Shown: positions 8,416 to 12,666 of the stretch, piece after piece
Layout: each line of letters begins with the position of its first letter
Numbering within the stretch: position 1 is the first letter of the stretch
Position numbers and translations under genes: made by a program
Notes under the pieces: generated by a model
Told to the model about the DNA's origin: nothing
Database searches by the model: none
Seen by the model: the letters and a program-made list of their open reading frames with translations, nothing else
Assembly: GCA_013365365.1 (NCBI GenBank)
Contig: JABVXU010000992.1
Span: forward strand, 1 to 12,666
Source: Cruorifilaria tuberocauda
Lineage: Eukaryota; Nematoda; Chromadorea; Rhabditida; Onchocercidae
Direction of reading: 5' to 3'
DNA length: 12,666 nucleotides

Positions 8416-8793
8416 CTAATCAATGCTATAAGTTACATTGAAAAAAATACTATTTGTCTTTTTAAATCACGATTAACAAACTTTTCTTTATTTTTAATCT
8501 TATAATTATTTCAATATCTATTGCATTCATTTACTTATCAATTATTATTCATTTTATTTAAAGAGTAAAGAGTAAAAGTGATCAGTGGAAAATACAAATT
8601 TCTTTTTCATGAAATCTTCTTTTCAATATATTAGGAATTTTTTTATTTTCTTTCATGTTCAAAAATTTTTCCTTATTAGTCACTTGAGATTTTATTAATG
8701 ATATTTTAAAGCTAAAATAAAATACATGTGATGATAAGAAATTGGTCATAACTATTATTATCATTATTACTGCTATCTTGTCATTATCATTTA

Positions 8794-8905
8794 TCATTAT
8801 TATCATTGATTAATAAATGGAATAATAATTCGAATAAGTATTATTGTAAAATTCATTTTTTGTATAAAAAACGAAAGTAGCAGAATATAACGTAAATAAA
8901 ATAGC
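8794..8905. repeat. Dispersed duplication, copy 2
   Basis: A diverged direct copy of 7831-7946, about 960 bases downstream. It lacks the 21-bp tandem units that precede copy 1. Confidence 0.65.
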
Positions 8906-9061
8906 AACAAATACTCTTATAAAATATTTCACTATAATCAAATTAATATTAATTAATATAATCATTATAACAATAATAATGATTACGATTACAACGATTA
9001 CCATATTCGTTTTTAAATGATTCATAAAAATTTTTTGTTAAGCTAAATTAAAACAATTAAT

Positions 9062-9136
9062 AGAGAAAGAAAGAGAAAGAGAGAGAGAGAGAGAGAGGGA
9101 AAGAGAGAGAGGGAGAGAGAGAGAGAGAGAGAGAGA
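9062..9136. repeat. GA microsatellite
   Basis: An almost pure purine (GA) tract of about 75 bases with few interruptions, standing out in this AT-rich window. It lies about 1 kb upstream of the second gene. Confidence 0.95.
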
Positions 9137-9307
9137 AAAAAGAAGGTACTAAGAACTTGTTTTACCACTATCTTTCATTTTCCATTACATTTCATTACAC
9201 AATTACTTACCTATCTTCCTATCTCACATACAAATACCGCTCAGGAATGGCTCCTATCTACTTCAATGTAAAATGAATAAATTGTATGCATATATGTTGT
9301 TCCATCT

Positions 9308-9368
9308 ATATGTATGTGTATGTCTGGTGTATGTGAGTGTGTGTATGTGTGCATGTGTGTATGTGTAC
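9308..9368. repeat. GT/GTAT microsatellite
   Basis: A mixed TATG/TGTG repeat of about 60 bases ending in TGTACAG|GTAACC, which resembles a splice donor context. With the GA tract it marks the flank of the second gene. Confidence 0.85.
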
Positions 9369-9820
9369 AGGTAACCAGTTTGATCCGGTTTTTTTTTGGT
9401 TTGGTTTCGATGGTTGATCAGAGAGAGTTGGAGCGGTGAATTGCTTTGGAGGAAAAAAAATGAAAAGAAGATTTTTCCTTCAAATTCATTACAATTGTCG
9501 AAGTTATTGTACGATCATTTTCTCTCCTACCCTCTCTACTGCTTACTTTTAATTCATTCTTTGATTCACTGATCTGTTACATCAAATTAATTAATTAGTT
9601 GGTACCAAGTGATAAGAGAGTAAAGGAAAAAAACAAAAAATAATTGATATCATTTTTTCTTATCATTAAATTTGAAATGGAAAAAAATTTTTTCAATATT
9701 TGATTTGCTATACTATCGAAGTATATTATCTGAACTGTTTAAGTATAAACTATTATTGAATTTAATAATTTACCTGTATATGTTTTCATTTGTATTATTG
9801 ATTCTTTGTTTTTTATTTTT

Positions 9821-9827
9821 TTTGCAG
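9821..9827 (+). promoter_or_regulatory. Candidate splice or trans-splice acceptor
   Basis: A T-rich tract ends in TTTGCAG. All nearby frames downstream stop quickly, starting with TAA at once in one frame, so any exon beginning here would be untranslated. A nine-codon open frame including its stop (MRLNTNLF) at 9834-9860 would then be an upstream ORF. Confidence 0.35.
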
Positions 9828-10095
9828 TAAGCAATGCGACTAAATACTAATTTATTCTAATTTCTAAAAATTCATATTTTTGCTAAGTATTTTTTTTTTC
9901 TGCTTGCTTTTATTATTAAATATTCAAATATATTCTCTCTGTTCCTTCCTATTTTCAAATTTCACTTCTTTCGGCTTTCTTTCAAATTAATTCGAAAGAA
10001 GCAGTAAAATTATCAAGCTCTATTCAATCTGCTTAATTTTCTAATTAACTTATAGTTAATTAAAAAATTTATTGTTGAATGATAAATCTGAAATT

Positions 10096-10124
10096 TTAAG
10101 ATACCTACCTATCAGGTATCTTAA
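10096..10124 (+). promoter_or_regulatory. Perfect 10-bp hairpin just upstream of the second gene
   Basis: TTAAGATACC (10096-10105) and GGTATCTTAA (10115-10124) are exact inverted repeats around a nine-base loop TACCTATCA. The candidate acceptor CAG (10113-10115) falls at the loop-stem junction, and the ATG lies 20 bases beyond. In pre-mRNA the stem could mask the acceptor; a function is inferred, not shown. Confidence 0.55.
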
Positions 10125-10144
10125 TTAACGCGGATCTATCTATT

Positions 10145-11182
10145 ATGGATCATCATCATCATTATAGCTACCGACAACGGCGTTTTCGTCCGCATCAACG
10201 AATATCACAAGAACGAAATCCACTTTATAGATCCTCTGAATTGGATTACGCTATTTCCGGTACCGGAACAGGCGGTACTGGTGGTGGAAATTATTTTGGT
10301 ACCTCAGGACGTGGTAATTTTGGAGCTGAGAATCAACCACGACGTTCACGATCATTGGACAATCGAAGAGATTGGTTATTCTACGATGATTATGGATTTC
10401 CAATAATAGGAACAGATGAAAGATATAATGGTGCTACGAAGAGGTACCAATCTCAGCAACCACAACGAAACTATAATTATCAGCCGTATCTTGGTGTTAA
10501 CACCGATCCTACTGCTGGATATCGAGGTACCTACGATCGACAACGTGGTAACGAACAATATATTGATAACTTCGTAACGCTTCAATCCAATCCCACTGAA
10601 TCAGACTGGGATGCCTTGGATCGTTCAATTCGAAATTACCGTGAAGATCCTGGTGGTGAACAAATATTACGACGTTCCAAAGTTCAAAGTTTATCGCCTA
10701 TTCGTCCAAGTCGTATTTTTGGTGGTACTTCAGGTGGCACCAAATCAAGACGAAATAATTTACAATCATATATCTATCGACATCCCGGAACTGGTGGTGG
10801 CTTTGCCGGATCGCAAAGTGGTATTTCTGTCAACAGAAATGAATCAGTAAGACGTATCCGAAATGACTTTCCCAGTGGTTCAGCATTGCAAAATGAAATG
10901 GAATTTGGAAATGATATGATAAATTACTATCGAGGTGGTGGTAATCCAAACCATCAACAACCGGAATATTACGGACCAGGTGGTAGGCTTGCAAATATTA
11001 CGAGCCCAATGAGAGGTCGAGGAATGATCCATGATACTACTGGTATTACGGATACTACACATCATGAATTAGGAGAGCAAAAATACTACAAGCTTCACTG
11101 TTGCTGTTTAAGTTTTCGTTGGCCACCTTGGGCTTTTGAAGAAGTGGAACCACCACAACCATTATATCGTCATATTAATTGA
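10145..11182 (+). CDS. Unrecognised Gly/Arg/Tyr-rich disordered protein with C-terminal CCC-WPPW motif
   Basis: An intron-free 345-codon frame. The ATG is the first Met after an in-frame stop at 10097-10099. I do not recognise a family. The N-terminus starts with MDHHHH, then a basic segment (about 9-30), Gly/Thr-rich tracts (39-60, 192-199, 214-225), and Arg-Ser motifs RRSRSLD (66-72) and RRSKVQSLSP (176-185) that resemble kinase or 14-3-3 sites. No signal peptide or membrane segment is seen. The only cysteines are three in a row (319-321, LHCCCLSFRWPPW), followed by EEVEPPQP near the end; this might be acylated or bind metal, which is inference. The length without an intron, and the higher GC than its flanks, support a real gene or a large exon. 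A TTTCAG acceptor at 11226 and weak donors at 11144 or 11169 leave open a spliced longer C-terminus. Confidence 0.75.
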   Translation: MDHHHHYSYRQRRFRPHQRISQERNPLYRSSELDYAISGTGTGGTGGGNYFGTSGRGNFGAENQPRRSRSLDNRRDWLFYDDYGFPIIGTDERYNGATKRYQSQQPQRNYNYQPYLGVNTDPTAGYRGTYDRQRGNEQYIDNFVTLQSNPTESDWDALDRSIRNYREDPGGEQILRRSKVQSLSPIRPSRIFGGTSGGTKSRRNNLQSYIYRHPGTGGGFAGSQSGISVNRNESVRRIRNDFPSGSALQNEMEFGNDMINYYRGGGNPNHQQPEYYGPGGRLANITSPMRGRGMIHDTTGITDTTHHELGEQKYYKLHCCCLSFRWPPWAFEEVEPPQPLYRHIN

Positions 11183-11721
11183 AATTATTACTATTATTTT
11201 ATTTTTGCTTAATTTTTCAATTTCAGCCTATCATAGTTATAATTTTACTTATTACTTCTTAGTAACCTATGCAGTTTATTTGGCCATTAGAATTTTCTAC
11301 CAAAGATATCAAAAATATTTCATAATGTTGACTAGTTTTTCCTTTTTCATCGCAATAATATATAAAATTTAATTTCATTTACTTAAATTACTACACGTTA
11401 CCCATTTTCATTATCTCTATCAATTTCTTATTTATTAATTTTAATGCCATTTTTTTACTATCATGGTATTGCGGTGCTATATGCTAACTTACCTTATCAT
11501 AGGTTTCATTGATAATTGTAGATATGAAATTGAAGGTATAATTTGTTTTCATGATTTTTTATTTCTTATTCATCGGAAATAATATATTTCATGACTGTTT
11601 TATTTCATGAAACTTCAACTTTTACTCTGTTCTTAAAGTTTATTTTAAAGTATGTCCAGTTTGTATTTTTGCTCAATATTTCTCAAATTATGATTTGAAA
11701 TATTTTCAATTTGTTTAAAAG

Positions 11722-11727
11722 AATAAA
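11722..11727 (+). terminator. Candidate poly(A) signal AATAAA
   Basis: The first canonical AATAAA downstream of the second gene, 540 bases after its stop. Chance occurrence is likely in this composition. Confidence 0.25.
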
Positions 11728-11825
11728 AAAATTCAACTGATTATTACTATTACTCAAGAACTAAACTATACGCGAATGAATACTTTACATTATTTAACGG
11801 TATACAGTTCTTCTATTTAATTTTC

Positions 11826-11897
11826 TATCATTATCATCATTAATCATGAATTATCATTATTCCATTTCCTATTATTATCATCATTATCATCATCTTT
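11826..11897. repeat. ATC/ATT trinucleotide microsatellite
   Basis: Interrupted TATCATTATCATCAT and ATTATTATCATCATTATC runs. Confidence 0.85.
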
Positions 11898-12174
11898 ATT
11901 CCAATACTTGAATAATGTTTATTTCGATTAGTTTTAGCTTCTTTCCTCTTTTTTTCTTTATATCAACGCATTTTTTATAAATGTTAAATGATGATTATTG
12001 AGTAATATTTTTAACACTTATCCATTAACTCTAATCATAATACTTCTAACATTTATCGATTATAACTCATCGAAATTTATGAATTGCAAAAAAATAACAA
12101 TAATTTTATTAATGCAAAATTAAATAAAGTATTTAATTTGAATTTAATTACGTTTTTTTAAGATAAATATAAGC

Positions 12175-12290
12175 CATATTTATTAATGAAATATAAAATA
12201 TAAGTAAATATAAGAATAAAATATAAGTAAATTAAATGTAAATATAAATATAATACAAATATAAAAATAAGAAATATTAATGAAATATCT
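12175..12290. repeat. ATATAAGTAAA-type low-complexity array
   Basis: Short degenerate units (AAATATAAGTAAATATAAG, TAAATATAAATATAA) lead into the larger tandem repeat that follows. Confidence 0.7.
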
Positions 12291-12301
12291 TCATTAATAA
12301 T

Positions 12302-12666
12302 AAATATGACTTATGTTTATTTTACAAAAAAATTAATACTGATTAAATTCAAATTAAGTTTATTTAAAAAAAAAAAACTAATAACAATCAAATTCAAATT
12401 AATTACCTTATATTTAATTAATAAATATGGCATATGTTTAATTGAAAAAAAAACAGTTAAATTCAAATTAATTATCTTATATTTGATTAATATTTTTCAT
12501 TTTTATATTTATATTTAATTCACTTATATTTTATATCTTATATTTACTTACAATTTTATATTTAATTAATAAATATGGCATGTGTTTAATTGAAAAAAAA
12601 ACAGTTAAATTCAAATTAATTATCTTATATTTGATTAATATTTTTTATTTTTATATTTATATTTAA
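12302..12666. repeat. Tandem repeat, 148-bp period, running off the window end
   Basis: The segment 12408-12518 recurs at 12556-12666 with an exact offset of 148 bases and two substitutions by eye (CATATG/CATGTG, and TTTTTCATT/TTTTTTATT). A more diverged, shorter copy starts near 12302 (ATATGACTTATGTTTA...), sharing AAATTCAAATTAA motifs. Because the second copy is cut by the window edge, the array probably continues. Confidence 0.85.

Larger units (their letters stand above)
8035..9060. other. Repeat-rich AT stretch without recognised genes
   Basis: Contains AT palindromes, a TTA microsatellite, the second copy of the dispersed duplication, and ATT/ATC low-complexity runs. Open frames on either strand here are short and hydrophobic or compositionally simple, so none is called as a gene. 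Confidence 0.6.
9137..10144 (+). other. 5' flank or leader region of the second gene
   Basis: No coding frame of substance is seen. A strong acceptor-like site (T-rich tract ending TTTGCAG) lies at 9821-9827 and a second (CTATCAG) at 10109-10115. Either could be a cis-splice site in a 5' UTR or, in a nematode, a trans-splice site for a spliced leader; the second would leave a leader of 29 bases before the ATG. No core promoter could be identified. Confidence 0.4.
11183..12301. other. 3' flank of the second gene, no recognised gene
   Basis: AT-rich sequence with candidate AATAAA poly(A) signals at 11722-11727 and 12123-12128 and an ATC/ATT repeat. A short open frame after TTTCAG (11227 onward) encodes aromatic and hydrophobic residues, but AT-rich DNA gives such frames by chance. 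From about 12170 the sequence becomes ATATAAGTAAA-type low complexity. Confidence 0.55.

Noticed and set aside
8231..8419. Hydrophobic plus-strand frame rich in Ile/Tyr/Leu
   Set aside because: It is simply the translation of the TTA/TTATTAC microsatellite.
8582..9025. Two minus-strand frames of 71-74 codons
   Set aside because: They are low-complexity Ile/Val/Met runs produced by ATT/ATC repeats, with no homology signal.
11136..11372. Frame with aromatic/hydrophobic C-terminal segment after the second gene
   Set aside because: Its start overlaps the second gene in another frame and the rest is AT-driven. Splicing into it needs weak donors (GTGGAA or GTCATA), so it is kept only as an alternative in the gene entry.
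12306..12518. 70-codon Lys/Ile/Leu frame near the end
   Set aside because: It lies wholly within the 148-bp-period tandem repeat and reflects its A/T composition.
1..12666. tRNA, rRNA, CRISPR or intact transposon
   Set aside because: No T-loop-like GGTTCGANTCC with a foldable cloverleaf, no regularly spaced identical repeats with unique spacers, and no transposase or reverse-transcriptase motifs were found on either strand by eye.

Overview
The window looks like AT-rich eukaryotic nuclear DNA, most likely from a nematode of the filarial/spirurid type. This is inferred from three things: compact exons of 60-250 bases, AT-rich introns of about 95-690 bases with short GT(A/T)AGT/GTTTGT-like donors and TTTCAG/TTTTAG-like acceptors, and abundant simple repeats. 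There is no bacterial gene organisation, and no RNA gene, CRISPR array or convincing intact transposon was seen. Exon boundaries were worked out by hand from splice sites, open frames and phase agreement.

Region 1-1858 holds no exon I can defend; it is probably an upstream intron or flank, with one slightly protein-like patch near 1020-1230. Positions 1859-7714 carry 14 plus-strand exons that join in phase into 620 codons without a stop. The product is an internal piece of an unconventional-myosin tail of the myosin XV kind: a long disordered Ser/Asn/Gln-rich linker (about residues 1-335), a FERM region in which only the F2 and F3 lobes are recognisable (about 338-528), a canonical SH3 domain split over two exons (about 531-594), and a short linker. 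The motor domain, IQ motifs and first MyTH4 would lie upstream of the window. The second MyTH4-FERM pair expected in vertebrate myosin XV was not found in the 5 kb downstream, so the gene may end early (candidate terminal exon near 7985-8034) or continue past the window.

Region 7715-10144 is repeat-rich. It holds three 21-base tandem units, a diverged dispersed duplication, AT palindromes, a TTA microsatellite, a long GA tract and a GT/GTAT tract. It ends in two possible splice acceptors that may form the leader of the next gene. Positions 10145-11182 carry an intron-free 345-codon gene for an unrecognised basic Gly/Arg/Tyr-rich disordered protein. Its only three cysteines are consecutive and lie beside a Trp-Pro-Pro-Trp motif near the C-terminus. 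A perfect 10-bp hairpin sits 20 bases before its ATG, overlapping a candidate acceptor.

From 11183 to the end I see no defensible coding sequence: a 3' flank with candidate poly(A) signals, microsatellites, and a 148-bp-period tandem repeat that runs off the window edge. The two genes lie on the same strand, but nothing in the sequence ties their functions together.
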